This document shows, in pieces, positions 37,183 to 46,162 of a DNA stretch of 64,000 bases (positions are counted from its first letter, which is position 1; the number at the start of each line of letters is the position of its first letter). A model generated the notes under the pieces. It was not told the origin of the DNA. It was given only the letters and a program-made list of their open reading frames with translations, and made no database searches. Source of the stretch: Paenibacillus sp. XY044 (GTDB taxonomy: Bacteria; Bacillota; Bacilli; Paenibacillales; Paenibacillaceae); the NCBI RefSeq assembly GCF_002257645.1, contig NZ_NQMO01000009.1, forward strand, positions 1 through 64,000. Direction: 5' to 3'. The translations under genes and the position numbers were made by a program.

Positions 37183-37909
37183 CCCGCTCCCCCTCCTTAT
37201 CCTCTGCAATTTTAAAGGTTACGTATTGTTCCAGCGTCAGACCTGCCCCGGTCCATTCGTCCTCGCTTCCCAGGCTGATCAGATGGCCGTCCCGCATCAC
37301 GCCGACACGGTCCGCGATCAAGCTCAGATCGTGGATCAGATGGCTGGAAATGAGGAAGGTGATCCCTTGGTCTGCCAGCTGCCGGACCGTGGCGCGAAAA
37401 TCGGCCATCCCCTCGATATCCAGACCGTTTGTCGGTTCGTCCAGCAGCACCAGCCGCGGAGCCGACAGCAGCGCTGACGCCAGGCCCAGCCGCTGCTTCA
37501 TTCCCAGCGAGAAGCCGCGCACCCGTTCGTGGCGGTATGGCATGAGACCGACTTGCTCCAATACTTCGTCAATCCGGTCCGCAGGCAGATCCTTGTAGAA
37601 CCGTGCCGACAACTTCAAATTATCCCGGGCGCTCATATATTCATAGGCTTCCGGGGTTTCAATGATACATCCGATATGGCTGATGGCCTGTTCAAAGTGC
37701 TCCGCGATATCTTGCCCCATGATGCGGGCCTTTCCCCGATCGGGCCGGATTAAACCCGTTATGATTTTGAGCACCGTCGTCTTGCCCGCGCCGTTGGGCC
37801 CGATGAATCCGAAGACTTCGCCCTCCATGGCGGTAAACGACACGTCCTTGACCCCGCGGTTGTTACGATACAGCTTGGTGATTCCTTCCACTTCAAGTAC
37901 GCTGTTCAT
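37163..37909 (-). CDS. ABC transporter ATP-binding protein
   Basis: 248 residues. Walker A GPNGAGKTT, signature FSLGMKQRLGLA, Walker B LVLLDEPTNGLD, switch His in ISSHL. It is of the drug/antibiotic-export subfamily that pairs with ABC-2 permeases. ATG at 37909, nine bases after AAGGAGGG. It follows the secreted-protein gene after 65 bases that may hold an attenuator hairpin. Confidence 0.93.
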   Translation of the reverse strand: MNSVLEVEGITKLYRNNRGVKDVSFTAMEGEVFGFIGPNGAGKTTVLKIITGLIRPDRGKARIMGQDIAEHFEQAISHIGCIIETPEAYEYMSARDNLKLSARFYKDLPADRIDEVLEQVGLMPYRHERVRGFSLGMKQRLGLASALLSAPRLVLLDEPTNGLDIEGMADFRATVRQLADQGITFLISSHLIHDLSLIADRVGVMRDGHLISLGSEDEWTGAGLTLEQYVTFKIAEDKEGERDAQLIR

Positions 37910-37928
37910 GCGTTCAAACCCTCCTTCT

Positions 37929-37959
37929 AAAAAAGAGGGCAGCCGGACCTCGTCCAGCC
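37929..37959 (-). terminator. Possible partial terminator inside the operon
   Basis: On the minus strand a stem with GGAC/GTCC at its tip and some G-U pairs is followed, after six bases, by TTTTTT. It lies between the secreted-protein gene and the ABC genes and could lower expression of the latter. Weak. Confidence 0.35.
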
Positions 37960-37974
37960 CGGCCGCCTTCGTGC

Positions 37975-38877
37975 TTAGTGATGTTTCCAGCCGTTTCTTT
38001 CCCATTGGTTTTCGACCTGCTCGGTCTGTTTCCCCGCGAGATCGACCCGGTCCGGCGTCGTTGCGTTATATCCCGAGAACCCGGCGTTCAGTTGGAAGGT
38101 GAGCACATGCGCTGCTCCTGCCGCATCTTTGCCCGTAAACCGGATTTCCGCCGATTGATTTTCAAGGGCGGCGTTTTTGCCGATTTTGGCATCCAAATCG
38201 ACCTGCTCCACCTTGATCTCATCTGTCAGCTTCGGCAGATTCACCTTCCAGTCCGCTTTTCCGGCCGGCAGATGTCCCTGAAACTCTGCACCGTGATTCC
38301 ACCCATCCGCGTTCCCGGCCTTGGAAGCGATAAGCGAGCCTACGGCATTCACCACAGCCGGAATCTGGCTGCCTGACAAATGGAGCTCCGCCTCCTGCGT
38401 ACCGTCACTGCCTGTTTCCACCGTCGCCAAGTCCTTGATGTTCCCCATCAGCGCTTCGATCACCTGCTCTGCGGCCTGCGGCATGCGGGCCGCTTTACCG
38501 TCATGCTGCCACTGGGGTGCTTGGTCCATGACCTGGTATACGGCCGAATCACCGCTTTTCCATATCATCTTGCCGTCCTGACTATAGCTCTGCACGGTAT
38601 GACTCTGCGTACCGTCGTCCACCGCCGCCGTCATGCTCATCGCCTGCTTGGCCTGATTGACCTTCATGTCCGCCGTACCGGACAATACCTTCGTTCCGTT
38701 GTCGCTTAAACTCCAAACGACATGGGAAGCCACGCTGTCAGCGCCCTGCGTATGTGTAAACGCTGATTTGTACGCCTCGTATCCGGATGTGTTCGCCATG
38801 ACGGAATACCCGCTCGCGAACAGCATGACCGCACCCAACCCGACAACCGCTCCTGCAGACAACCATTTTTTTCTCAT
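37975..38877 (-). CDS. Secreted protein heading the ABC/two-component operon
   Basis: 300 residues. A clear signal peptide (basic MRKK, hydrophobic core, cut near VMA-NTSG) leads a soluble domain rich in beta-type segments and Lys/Gln/Asp. I do not recognise a family; the first half (SHVVWSLSDNGTKVLSG, then MKVNQAKQAMSM) has the look of LolA-like or outer-leaflet sensing folds, which is only an impression. ATG at 38877, with GGAGGAT six bases upstream. As first gene after the repeat array it may feed a signal to the kinase or work with the transporter. Confidence 0.75.
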   Translation of the reverse strand: MRKKWLSAGAVVGLGAVMLFASGYSVMANTSGYEAYKSAFTHTQGADSVASHVVWSLSDNGTKVLSGTADMKVNQAKQAMSMTAAVDDGTQSHTVQSYSQDGKMIWKSGDSAVYQVMDQAPQWQHDGKAARMPQAAEQVIEALMGNIKDLATVETGSDGTQEAELHLSGSQIPAVVNAVGSLIASKAGNADGWNHGAEFQGHLPAGKADWKVNLPKLTDEIKVEQVDLDAKIGKNAALENQSAEIRFTGKDAAGAAHVLTFQLNAGFSGYNATTPDRVDLAGKQTEQVENQWERNGWKHH

Positions 38878-38987
38878 CGTATCCTCCATTGTTTCGTGAA
38901 TTTGAAAGCCCGGGTCCCGGGATGGCAGCTGCCGTCCGCCTTCGCAGCGGACTCGCCCTGGCCCTCTAATCACCATCTTATCCCCCG

Positions 38988-39026
38988 TCTCTAAAACGCC
39001 TCTAAACCAATTCTAAAAAAAGTATA
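38988..39026 (-). promoter_or_regulatory. Response-regulator repeat array B
   Basis: TCTA begins at 38990, 39001 and 39012 on the plus strand, then GTATA, all at 11-bp steps. It is the same pattern and register as array A. On the minus strand a TAAGAT hexamer (38980-38975) is nine bases after the last TTTAGA, resembling PhoP-type promoters where direct repeats replace the -35. It drives the secreted-protein/ABC/two-component operon. Confidence 0.72.
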
Positions 39027-39183
39027 AAAATGTACGATCAACGGCTGTCCGGTCCATCACGATCCGGGAAAACCGTTCCCGGCTGGGCATCCGTACGTTT
39101 CCAATCCCCTTGGTGCGGCAATAAACTATACCATCGGTTTTCTATGACCGGATCCTATGAAACGATGGAGGGAATGCGCTGCG

Positions 39184-40119
39184 ATGAACCGGCAAGTCAT
39201 TATCAATGCGGACGATTTTGGCCTGTCGCCTGCCGTTAACCGCGGCATTATTGAGGCATACTTGGCCGGTGGGATCACCAGCACCTCAATGATGGTCAAT
39301 ATGCCCGGTTTAGCAGACACCGTGAATGCAGCGCGATCGCTGCCCGGTCTCGGCGTTGGTCTGCATTTTAACCTGACTTACGGACGTCCTTTGTCGGATC
39401 CGGCTGCCGTCCCTTCGCTGGTAAGAGAAGACGGGATATTCCTCGATGGAAAAATCAGGCGTATCCGAAATGCCTCCGATGTTGCTGCCGAGCTGGATGC
39501 CCAGTGGAACCGGTTTTTGGAGACGTCCCTGGTCCCCACACACCTGGATTCGCATCAGCTGCTGCACCAAGACGACCCCGTAATCTATCAAGTGATGGCC
39601 GAGCTGGCTTGCAGGCACCGGATCCCGCTCCGAAGATCACAGATTGAACATTCCCTTCCTCCCAATCCTACCCTGAAAATGACGGACTGGGTCCTCCTTG
39701 ACACCTACGGCGACAGCGATGGCCTGCAGCGGCTGCTGCACTATGTACGCTCCGCTCCTGATGGAATTACCGAGATAATGTGCCATCCCGGTTACGTGGA
39801 TGACGTGCTCCGGGGCATGTCCGAATGGACAGAGATCCGGGAGCGCGAGCTGCGGGTTTTTACGAATCCCGAAATTACCCGGACGATGCAAGCATGTTTG
39901 ATCGAACCGGTAAACTTTAACGCGCTGAAAGAACTTCCTGTTCCATCCGAAAGCGGAATCCCGCCCCCTGGCCCGTTATTCAAACCTGCCGCCACGCGCA
40001 CTCGTTCCTTTAAGAAGGGGAGATCGCGTTCTTCCATTACGCGAACCGGCAGACACGCAAACCCTAAGCGCCGGCGCAGACGTTCCGGATCCCTTTCCGG
40101 GAAGTCTATCCTGCTATAA
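39184..40119 (+). CDS. ChbG/YdjC-like carbohydrate deacetylase with odd C-terminus
   Basis: 311 residues. INADDFGLSPAVNRGI holds the metal-binding Asp pair, and PTHLDSHQLLHQ and EIMCHPGY supply the His ligands. The family removes acetyl groups from N-acetylated sugars. ATG at 39184 after GGAGGGA. The expected family end is near NFNALKEL (about residue 254); here reading continues for some 55 residues of Arg/Ser/Pro-rich text (KPKRRRRR-like), unlike the rest, so the original stop was probably lost or the frame shifted. Confidence 0.87.
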   Translation: MNRQVIINADDFGLSPAVNRGIIEAYLAGGITSTSMMVNMPGLADTVNAARSLPGLGVGLHFNLTYGRPLSDPAAVPSLVREDGIFLDGKIRRIRNASDVAAELDAQWNRFLETSLVPTHLDSHQLLHQDDPVIYQVMAELACRHRIPLRRSQIEHSLPPNPTLKMTDWVLLDTYGDSDGLQRLLHYVRSAPDGITEIMCHPGYVDDVLRGMSEWTEIRERELRVFTNPEITRTMQACLIEPVNFNALKELPVPSESGIPPPGPLFKPAATRTRSFKKGRSRSSITRTGRHANPKRRRRRSGSLSGKSILL

Positions 40120-40125
40120 CATGCC

Positions 40126-40162
40126 GAAAGCCCTCCGTGTGGAGGGCTTTCGCAGCGTTTTT
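40126..40162 (+). terminator. Terminator of the deacetylase gene
   Basis: GAAAGCCCTCC (40126-40136), GTGT loop, GGAGGGCTTTC (40141-40151), then TTTTT a few bases on. Confidence 0.75.
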
Positions 40163-40221
40163 AAATTGTATAGGGATGTACATAAAAGTCAGCAGGTATT
40201 TCCTGCATTCCTTGGAACGAC

Positions 40222-42561
40222 TCAAGGCTGCGGGTGGACGTCCACCGTCACAAACGCATCGTTTCCTGCGCTGAAGGTCAGCCTGAGCGGCTGCGGCCCG
40301 TCAGGAAGCCGCGACAGATAAGCCTTGTGCAGCACGACTGCCGATCCTTCAAGCGTATAATCTGTTCCTTCTCGCAGCTCACCGGATTCATCCCGGACCG
40401 ATACCAGCTGGTTGCCGTTCAGGCTCAGCTGTATCCCAACCTGGTCGCCGCCCCGAACGTAAGCCGCCGTCGCTGCCGATACGGCTGACTGGGCCGGAGG
40501 CAGGCCGGATGCCTGAAGCCCCATCTCGCCGAATGGAATGCCTTTAAGCTCCGGGATCCGGCTGAGCACCTCGGCATTCCGGCTCAGCTGCAGCCCGTCT
40601 GACGTCCCATCAACACGAACCAGGTCGCTCAGTTTGCCGACAGTGATGTTGTTTTCGAACGTTCCCAATTCCATGTTCTGCTCAACCTCACCCGTGATCG
40701 GCCCGCTGTTCACGAATAGGTTATCCTTGACCACGTTCCGCTTCGGAAGGAGCGGCTCGTCATTCAGGATGTCCGGAAGCGTCGGGTAGCGTTTGCTCCA
40801 AATCTCGCCCTGATAAGGAACTTGATCGAATTTGCCCATCAGCGAGTCGTAATTCTTTTCTCCCGGCTTATAGTTCCGCGCCATAAATGCAATCGCATTT
40901 CCGGCATTGACGACAAGGTTGTTTTCAACGACGTTTTCCCGCCCATTGGCCAGCTTGAACGCCTGTTTGCCGATATCGGCGATGACGTTGCCGCGCATCT
41001 CCACCCCGCTCAAATAGTCGTCCAGATAAATGGCCGCGGTGGACACCCGCAGATTGCTTGCCTTGATGTCGTGAATGTAATTGTAATTGATGACATTGCC
41101 GCGCCACACAAAGCTTCTGCCCGAGTAGATGGCTGAGGCATCGGCCGTTTCTTTGACCACGTCGTAAATATCGTTGTACGCAATCGTATGATCGTTCCCC
41201 CTGAACTGAATGGCAAAATGGGGCGCATTGTGCATCTTGTTATGCGTCGCGCGGTTGCCGACGCCGTTGATTTCCACGGCCGAAGCGTACGTCAATTTGA
41301 TCCGCGCATAGTTGCTGATGTCATTGTTGTCCGCGTAATTTCCAGCGGCCGTCAACGTGGCGGCGTCTCCCCCGTTCAGGGACACGCCCCCGTTCCCCAT
41401 GCTGTAAATACTGCAGCCGGATACGCCGTTGTTTTGTCCGCCGTCGATTTTGACCGCATAGCCGCCCATTTTGCTGATCTCCATATGGGAGATGAGGTTG
41501 TTGTCGCCTCCGGTCATCGTGACCGCATTGCCCCGGCTCACTTCCATGGCCATGCCGCTAAACGTTACGTTCGATACATGATCCATCCGGATCATGTCCT
41601 GCGTGAACGCGGACAGCTGGATTGTGGTGCTCTGCAGCGGGGCTGGCGGATACAGATACAGCATACCGTTCTCCCGGTTCAAGTACCATTCGCCCGGACG
41701 GTCGAGCTCTTCGAGGACGTTGTAGAAATAGAAACGCTGCCCGGCTTTCATCGCATAGCTGCTGCCCTTGAAGGTTTCGATTCGCTTCTGAGCCTGGTCG
41801 ATCGACTTGATCTGCAGGTCATTGGTGAACCAGTCGTTCCCCCAATAACCGAGCATCCAGGCATCCCGGAACGACTGCCAGGCATGCGGCATCTCATCCT
41901 TGAACGTAAAGGTGTAGCCTTTGCCGGCCGCTTCATCCGCTTTGTCCACGACCTGATCCACCGTGGTAAAGCCCGCATTCGGCCACCGCGCCAGCGTCAT
42001 GGCGTTGCCGTCCACCCATAATTCCGGGGCGACGGCCAAATTGTTGCCCAGTTCGCCGTAGTCCGTAATGCCAAGGGACCTCAGGTCCAGCTGTACGACT
42101 TTGCCCCGGCCCTCCAATGGAATCCGTCCCAGCACCTCGGGATCGGATACCGTGCGGAACTGCGACGGTTTCAGCGTATCTCCGCCGACGAGGCTCACCT
42201 TCTCGCCATTGTAGGCCTGGTACGTAATCGGTCCCTCCACCGTGCCCGAATCTTGTTCGTTCAGCTCGAACGTCCGGTTGAGACGATATTCGCCGCCGCG
42301 GATCAGGACGGAAGCCCCGCCATCGGGGAGCGTATGATCCCGGATCATCCCGCGGATGCCGTCCCTGGCTTTTTCCAATGTCGCAAACGGCCTCTGCTTT
42401 GATCCGTCATTGGCATCGCTGCCGTTCTTGGCCACATACAGCGTGGCCGGGGGATTCGAAGGAGCAGGCGCAGCCGCCGTATGTACAGCAGGCACAGACA
42501 AACCGCTGCCGAGCATCACCCCAATCGCCATCATCACTTTCAAACCGGCGACCATTCTCAT
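40222..42561 (-). CDS. Secreted right-handed beta-helix protein with X2 domain
   Basis: 779 residues. Signal peptide at 1-30. The domain start LYVAKNGSDANDGSKQRPFATL is typical of secreted pectate-lyase-fold enzymes; a long parallel beta-helix repeat region follows (NNLISHMEISKMGGYAVKIDGG, RATHNKMHNAPHFAIQF, ENVVENNLVVNAGNAI). The last ~85 residues form an X2-type Ig domain like those in the GH27 protein. It is probably a polysaccharide lyase or glycosidase (GH120/PL-like); the substrate is unknown. ATG at 42561 after GAGG. A divergently placed AraC gene upstream is co-oriented and may regulate it. Confidence 0.87.
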   Translation of the reverse strand: MRMVAGLKVMMAIGVMLGSGLSVPAVHTAAAPAPSNPPATLYVAKNGSDANDGSKQRPFATLEKARDGIRGMIRDHTLPDGGASVLIRGGEYRLNRTFELNEQDSGTVEGPITYQAYNGEKVSLVGGDTLKPSQFRTVSDPEVLGRIPLEGRGKVVQLDLRSLGITDYGELGNNLAVAPELWVDGNAMTLARWPNAGFTTVDQVVDKADEAAGKGYTFTFKDEMPHAWQSFRDAWMLGYWGNDWFTNDLQIKSIDQAQKRIETFKGSSYAMKAGQRFYFYNVLEELDRPGEWYLNRENGMLYLYPPAPLQSTTIQLSAFTQDMIRMDHVSNVTFSGMAMEVSRGNAVTMTGGDNNLISHMEISKMGGYAVKIDGGQNNGVSGCSIYSMGNGGVSLNGGDAATLTAAGNYADNNDISNYARIKLTYASAVEINGVGNRATHNKMHNAPHFAIQFRGNDHTIAYNDIYDVVKETADASAIYSGRSFVWRGNVINYNYIHDIKASNLRVSTAAIYLDDYLSGVEMRGNVIADIGKQAFKLANGRENVVENNLVVNAGNAIAFMARNYKPGEKNYDSLMGKFDQVPYQGEIWSKRYPTLPDILNDEPLLPKRNVVKDNLFVNSGPITGEVEQNMELGTFENNITVGKLSDLVRVDGTSDGLQLSRNAEVLSRIPELKGIPFGEMGLQASGLPPAQSAVSAATAAYVRGGDQVGIQLSLNGNQLVSVRDESGELREGTDYTLEGSAVVLHKAYLSRLPDGPQPLRLTFSAGNDAFVTVDVHPQP

Positions 42562-42667
42562 GAATTCCACCTCACATTCGCTCAGGTTCCGCCGAAGACC
42601 GGCGGTTCCCCCATCATACAGCGCTTGCGAAGCGGCCCGAAAGGGATCATCCTAACCTGAATTGTTC

Positions 42668-43558
42668 TCAAACAAACGAGTTGGTATGAACAGCGTCGAT
42701 CGGTTCATCGAGCGGTACGTCAAGCGGGCCGTTCATCTGCAGGTTCCGGTATTCGGTAGGGGACGCGCCGTACTTTTTCTTAAAGGCAGCGGAGAAATGG
42801 GACAAATCCTTAAAGCCGCTTAGACCGGCGATTTCGGTAATCGCCAAGTCCGGCGTGCCCAGCAGCTGCTGCGCATGCTCCAGCCTGCGCTCCTGAATAT
42901 AACGCATCGGGGTCATGCCCAGGTGCCGTTTAAACATCCGGATAAAATAGTTGGGGTGGAAATGCGCCTGTCGGGACAGCTCGTCGATCGTAAGATCCCC
43001 GGACAGATGCAGGTCGATGAAATGGAGCGTCTCCATCAGTTCCTTGGGTGAGACGGGAACGGGTTTCGCCCGCGGAAACCGCATGGCGCGTTCGATAAAA
43101 AGGGCGATGATCGACAGCAGAGCGGATTGAATTCGGAGTGGGCCTGCGGGTCCCGAATTCGCCCGGTGCTCCACCAGCTCTTGAAATCGGCTGCCCAGGT
43201 CGGCGGAATCCCCTGCCCAAACGACATGCGGAAGGCCATACAAATAGAACAGACGCCTTAAAGGGACATTGGACCGAAAATGGCACCAATACTTTGTGTA
43301 TGGCGGCCCGGCGGTCACGGAATACGATTGTTCCAATCCTCCCGGAATCAGCACCAGCTCTCCCGGCTTGGGCCGAAGCTGCTTGCGGCCGACCTGCAGC
43401 CATCCTTCCCCGTCGCATATGTAATACAGCTTGTCGTAGGCGGGGGTAAAACGGTGCCGCCGCCACCCGTCATGGCAGACGGACCTCTTGGCAAGGAGCA
43501 GCTGAACGCGCAGCTGGGCCATCTGCCGGCTCATGAATTGCTGGTGAATCGGATCCAT
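42668..43558 (-). CDS. AraC family transcriptional regulator
   Basis: 296 residues. N-terminal cupin-like sensor (YYICDGEGWLQVGRKQLRP, PGELVLIPGG) and a C-terminal double helix-turn-helix (LTIDELSRQAHFHPNYFIRMFK; LAITEIAGLSGFKDLSHFSAAFKK). ATG at 43558, nine bases after GGAGG; an earlier ATG is too close to that site. It lies about 100 bases upstream of the beta-helix gene in the same direction, so it is likely its sugar-responsive activator. Confidence 0.92.
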   Translation of the reverse strand: MDPIHQQFMSRQMAQLRVQLLLAKRSVCHDGWRRHRFTPAYDKLYYICDGEGWLQVGRKQLRPKPGELVLIPGGLEQSYSVTAGPPYTKYWCHFRSNVPLRRLFYLYGLPHVVWAGDSADLGSRFQELVEHRANSGPAGPLRIQSALLSIIALFIERAMRFPRAKPVPVSPKELMETLHFIDLHLSGDLTIDELSRQAHFHPNYFIRMFKRHLGMTPMRYIQERRLEHAQQLLGTPDLAITEIAGLSGFKDLSHFSAAFKKKYGASPTEYRNLQMNGPLDVPLDEPIDAVHTNSFV

Positions 43559-43653
43559 ATGCATCCCCCTCCATCGATTGATGTGTTTGTATAAAGCATA
43601 AACCCGCTTCAAAGGACGATACAGGTGTTTTGTTATGGATTTGAAGGAACGGC

Positions 43654-43684
43654 AAAAAAGGAGAAGAAATGATCTTCTTCTCCT
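43654..43684 (-). terminator. Terminator of the monooxygenase operon
   Basis: AGGAGAAGAA (43659-43668), ATGATC loop, TTCTTCTCCT (43675-43684), with an A-run at 43654-43659 for the minus-strand U-tract. Confidence 0.85.
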
Positions 43685-43758
43685 GATCGCAGCTGCGCTC
43701 GTCTGATCGTACTATGTCTGTTCAGATGCAGTACGATGCCAGCCGATGCCAATGACGC

Positions 43759-45099
43759 CTAAGCTTCATGGACGGCCTGGGCCCGGCCTTGATCCGTGTA
43801 TCGGTTTGCCGGAACCGGAAGCCCAAGGTTCCCGCGCAGCGTGTCGCTTTCGTATTCTGTCCGGTACAAGCCCCTCGCTTGAAGGATCGGCACCACGAGA
43901 TCCACGAAATCCGCCAAACCGTTCGGCACCACGGTCCGGACATTGAAGCCGTCGGCCGCGCCCTCTTCAAACCATTCCTGGATCAGGTCGGCGACCTTTT
44001 CCGGCGTTCCGATAAACGAGGTGCGCGGGGTCGAAGCCCGCAGCGCCACTTCCCGCAGCGTGAGCCCCTGCTTCCTGGCTTCCTGCTTGATTTTATCCGT
44101 CGTGCTGCGGAAGCTGTTGCTGCCCAAATCGCCGATGTCCGGGAACGGCTCGTCCAGGGGGAATGACGAAAAGTCGAAATGGTCGAAATAGCGCCCCAAA
44201 TAATTCAGCGCCTGATCGATCGAAACGAGCTCCGCAATCTCGCGGTATTTCCGCTCCGCTTCCTCCTCGGTGCGGCCGACGATGGGGCCGATTCCCGGGA
44301 AGATCAGCAGCTCATCCGGCTTTCGGCCGTACGAAGCGGCTCGCGCTTTGACGTCCTGGTAGAAGGCTCTTGCCTCCTCCAGCGTCTCGTGCGCGGTATA
44401 AATCGCGTCCGCGGTGCGGGCCGCCAAATCCCTGCCGGATTCGGAAGCTCCGGCTTGAAAGATGACCGGATGCCCCTGCTTCGACCGCGCGATGTTGAGC
44501 GGCCCCTGCACAGAGAAGTGCTTGCCTTGATGGTGCAGCGTATGCAGCTTGGACGGGTCGAAAAATACCCCTGCTTCTTTATCCCCGACAAACGCATCGT
44601 CTTCCCACGAATCCCACAGCCCTTTGACGATCTCCACATGTTCCTCGGCGATTTCGTACCGCAGGGAATGGTGAGGGTGCTCTCCCTTGCCGAAATTGAG
44701 CGCGGAACCTTCCAGCGGCGAGGTGACCACGTTCCATCCCGATCTGCCCCCGCTTAATTTATCGATGGAAGCGAACTGCCTGGCCACGGTAAACGGCTCG
44801 CTGTAGGAAGTGGACAGCGTGGCCACGAGGCCGATGTTCGTCGTGACGGCAGACAGGGCGGACAGCAGGGTGAGCGGCTCGAACCGGTTCAGAAAATGAG
44901 GGTTGGACTTCTCGTTAATGTACAAACCGTCCGCGATAAACAGCAAATCAAACTTCCCCTCTTGCGCCTTCAGTGCCTGCTGCTTGTAAAACTCCAGGCT
45001 TACGCTCGCATCGTTAGGAATGGCGGGATGCCTCCAAAACGAAATGCTGTTCCCGACACCATTGAGATTCGCACCCAGCTTTAATTGCCTTCTGGTCAT
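43759..45099 (-). CDS. LLM class flavin monooxygenase (NtaA/SnaA/DszA type)
   Basis: 446 residues, the length of the NtaA/SnaA/DszA subgroup of bacterial luciferase-like monooxygenases. SGGRSGWNVVTSPLEGSALNFG and HPVIFQAGASESGRDLAAR are the FMN-binding landmarks. These enzymes use reduced FMN to oxidise sulfur or nitrogen compounds; in Firmicutes many serve in scavenging organosulfur. The ATG overlaps the OsmC stop (ATGA) with GGAGGAGG ahead. No flavin reductase is adjacent. Confidence 0.9.
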   Translation of the reverse strand: MTRRQLKLGANLNGVGNSISFWRHPAIPNDASVSLEFYKQQALKAQEGKFDLLFIADGLYINEKSNPHFLNRFEPLTLLSALSAVTTNIGLVATLSTSYSEPFTVARQFASIDKLSGGRSGWNVVTSPLEGSALNFGKGEHPHHSLRYEIAEEHVEIVKGLWDSWEDDAFVGDKEAGVFFDPSKLHTLHHQGKHFSVQGPLNIARSKQGHPVIFQAGASESGRDLAARTADAIYTAHETLEEARAFYQDVKARAASYGRKPDELLIFPGIGPIVGRTEEEAERKYREIAELVSIDQALNYLGRYFDHFDFSSFPLDEPFPDIGDLGSNSFRSTTDKIKQEARKQGLTLREVALRASTPRTSFIGTPEKVADLIQEWFEEGAADGFNVRTVVPNGLADFVDLVVPILQARGLYRTEYESDTLRGNLGLPVPANRYTDQGRAQAVHEA

Positions 45100-45641
45100 C
45101 GTACAGCCTCCTCCGGCCGGCTGAGGACCAGCTCGCCCTCAATCGCCTGGGGATCGCGAAGCAGATTGAAGATCGGGCAGACCCGTTCGACGGCTTCGTG
45201 CAGAGCCTGCAGCGTCTCTTCGCTTTCGTCCGATTCAATCAGCAGCCGGTAGCGGATGTCATGCGGGTAGATGGGAATATGCTCGTATCCGGGCCGTCCC
45301 GCCAGTGGATGCATCTGCGCCTCCACTTCGACTTCCAGGCTGTGCAGGGAAACTTCGCGTTCCGCTGCTTGAATGAGCGTAATATGCGTCAAGCAGCTGC
45401 CGAGCACCCCTAGCTGAAGCTCAGGCGACGAGGGCCCCAGATCATAGCCGGCGAAATCCGGCGGACTGTCGCTGATCACCCGGTAATCCCGGATCCGGAT
45501 TTCCCGCACCCCGCTTCTTCCTTGGGCCGACACTTTGGCGCGCAGCGTGTTGACGGCCTGTGTCGGCTCCGCTTCAGCCTTCGCCCGCCGGAGCAGCAGC
45601 GCATTTCTTTTTTGCTTCAAATATTCATTCAGGTCAGCCAT
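45096..45641 (-). CDS. OsmC family protein
   Basis: 181 residues. The OsmC fold with the helix LGVLGSCLTHITLIQAAERE carrying the first reactive Cys; the second is in RVCPIFNLLRD. Members reduce organic hydroperoxides or act on small thiols. An N-terminal helical extension of about 45 residues is present. It is translationally coupled to the monooxygenase, suggesting it handles that enzyme's product or protects against its peroxide by-products (inference). Confidence 0.87.
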   Translation of the reverse strand: MADLNEYLKQKRNALLLRRAKAEAEPTQAVNTLRAKVSAQGRSGVREIRIRDYRVISDSPPDFAGYDLGPSSPELQLGVLGSCLTHITLIQAAEREVSLHSLEVEVEAQMHPLAGRPGYEHIPIYPHDIRYRLLIESDESEETLQALHEAVERVCPIFNLLRDPQAIEGELVLSRPEEAVR

Positions 45642-45692
45642 ATTGGTCTTCGCCTCCCACAGGTTTTTTCCGCCATGCCATCAGCGAAATTT

Positions 45693-45740
45693 TCAATAAA
45701 TCCTATAAGAAAAGTAGTAATTATAAATATAGGGGAACCT
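45693..45740 (-). promoter_or_regulatory. AT-rich promoter region of the OsmC operon with spaced inverted arms
   Basis: TCCTATA and TATAGGGGA arms are separated by 20 A/T-rich bases around 45700-45735; TATAAT on the minus strand lies between them. This could be the binding site of a sulfur-status repressor, but only the symmetry supports it. Confidence 0.4.
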
Positions 45741-45795
45741 TGGCGGCTTGTGTAATAGAAAAATCCAATACGGGAATGCAATATTTGAATAAAAC

Positions 45796-45823
45796 TAAAA
45801 AAGGCCGCCGAAGACGACGACCT
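45796..45823 (-). terminator. Terminator of the Cys-rich small protein gene
   Basis: On the minus strand AGGTCGTCG, TCTT loop, CGGCGGCCT (45823-45802) forms nine pairs with G-U, followed by TTTTTT. Confidence 0.6.
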
Positions 45824-45903
45824 AAAACACATATTCAACCTAATGGAAAAAAGCTTAATCGAAAAAATAAATTCCTCTTAGTCGTTCACCCGCCCTGCTC
45901 AGC

Positions 45904-46092
45904 CTAAAGCGCATATTCCCTTAACAGTTTTTCCGTCGTCTTGGTTTCCAGCTTCTCCTCAATATCGGCTTGCTTCGCCTTCCAGCAGGCCAGGCACTTC
46001 TCTTCGGTCGTGCACTCGTAGGCTTCCGGACAGGTATAGCAGTAATGGATCATAAACGTCGTCAGGTCGCGGAGTCGATTGTTCTCGTTCAT
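45904..46092 (-). CDS. Small cysteine-rich protein, Fnr-box gene
   Basis: 62 residues, not recognised. Five Cys lie in 23 residues (HYCYTCPEAYECTTEEKCLAC), spaced CxxC-x6-C-x5-C-x2-C, a pattern suited to zinc or iron-sulfur binding. A charged helical tail follows. ATG at 46092 with GAGGTGA ahead. A perfect TGTGA-N6-TCACA palindrome is 55 bases upstream of the start, and a terminator follows the gene, so it is a real transcription unit. It may be a small redox or metal-responsive factor made without oxygen (inference). Confidence 0.72.
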   Translation of the reverse strand: MNENNRLRDLTTFMIHYCYTCPEAYECTTEEKCLACWKAKQADIEEKLETKTTEKLLREYAL

Positions 46093-46146
46093 CACCGTTC
46101 ACCTCTTCTCGTTATAGAACTACTAATGCAGGTCATGATGCCATGT

Positions 46147-46162
46147 TGTGAAACAGTTCACA
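46147..46162. promoter_or_regulatory. Fnr box upstream of the Cys-rich gene
   Basis: TGTGA-AACAGT-TCACA, a perfect palindrome match. A weak -10 (TAGTAG, 46125-46120) is about 32 bp from its centre. Confidence 0.75.
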
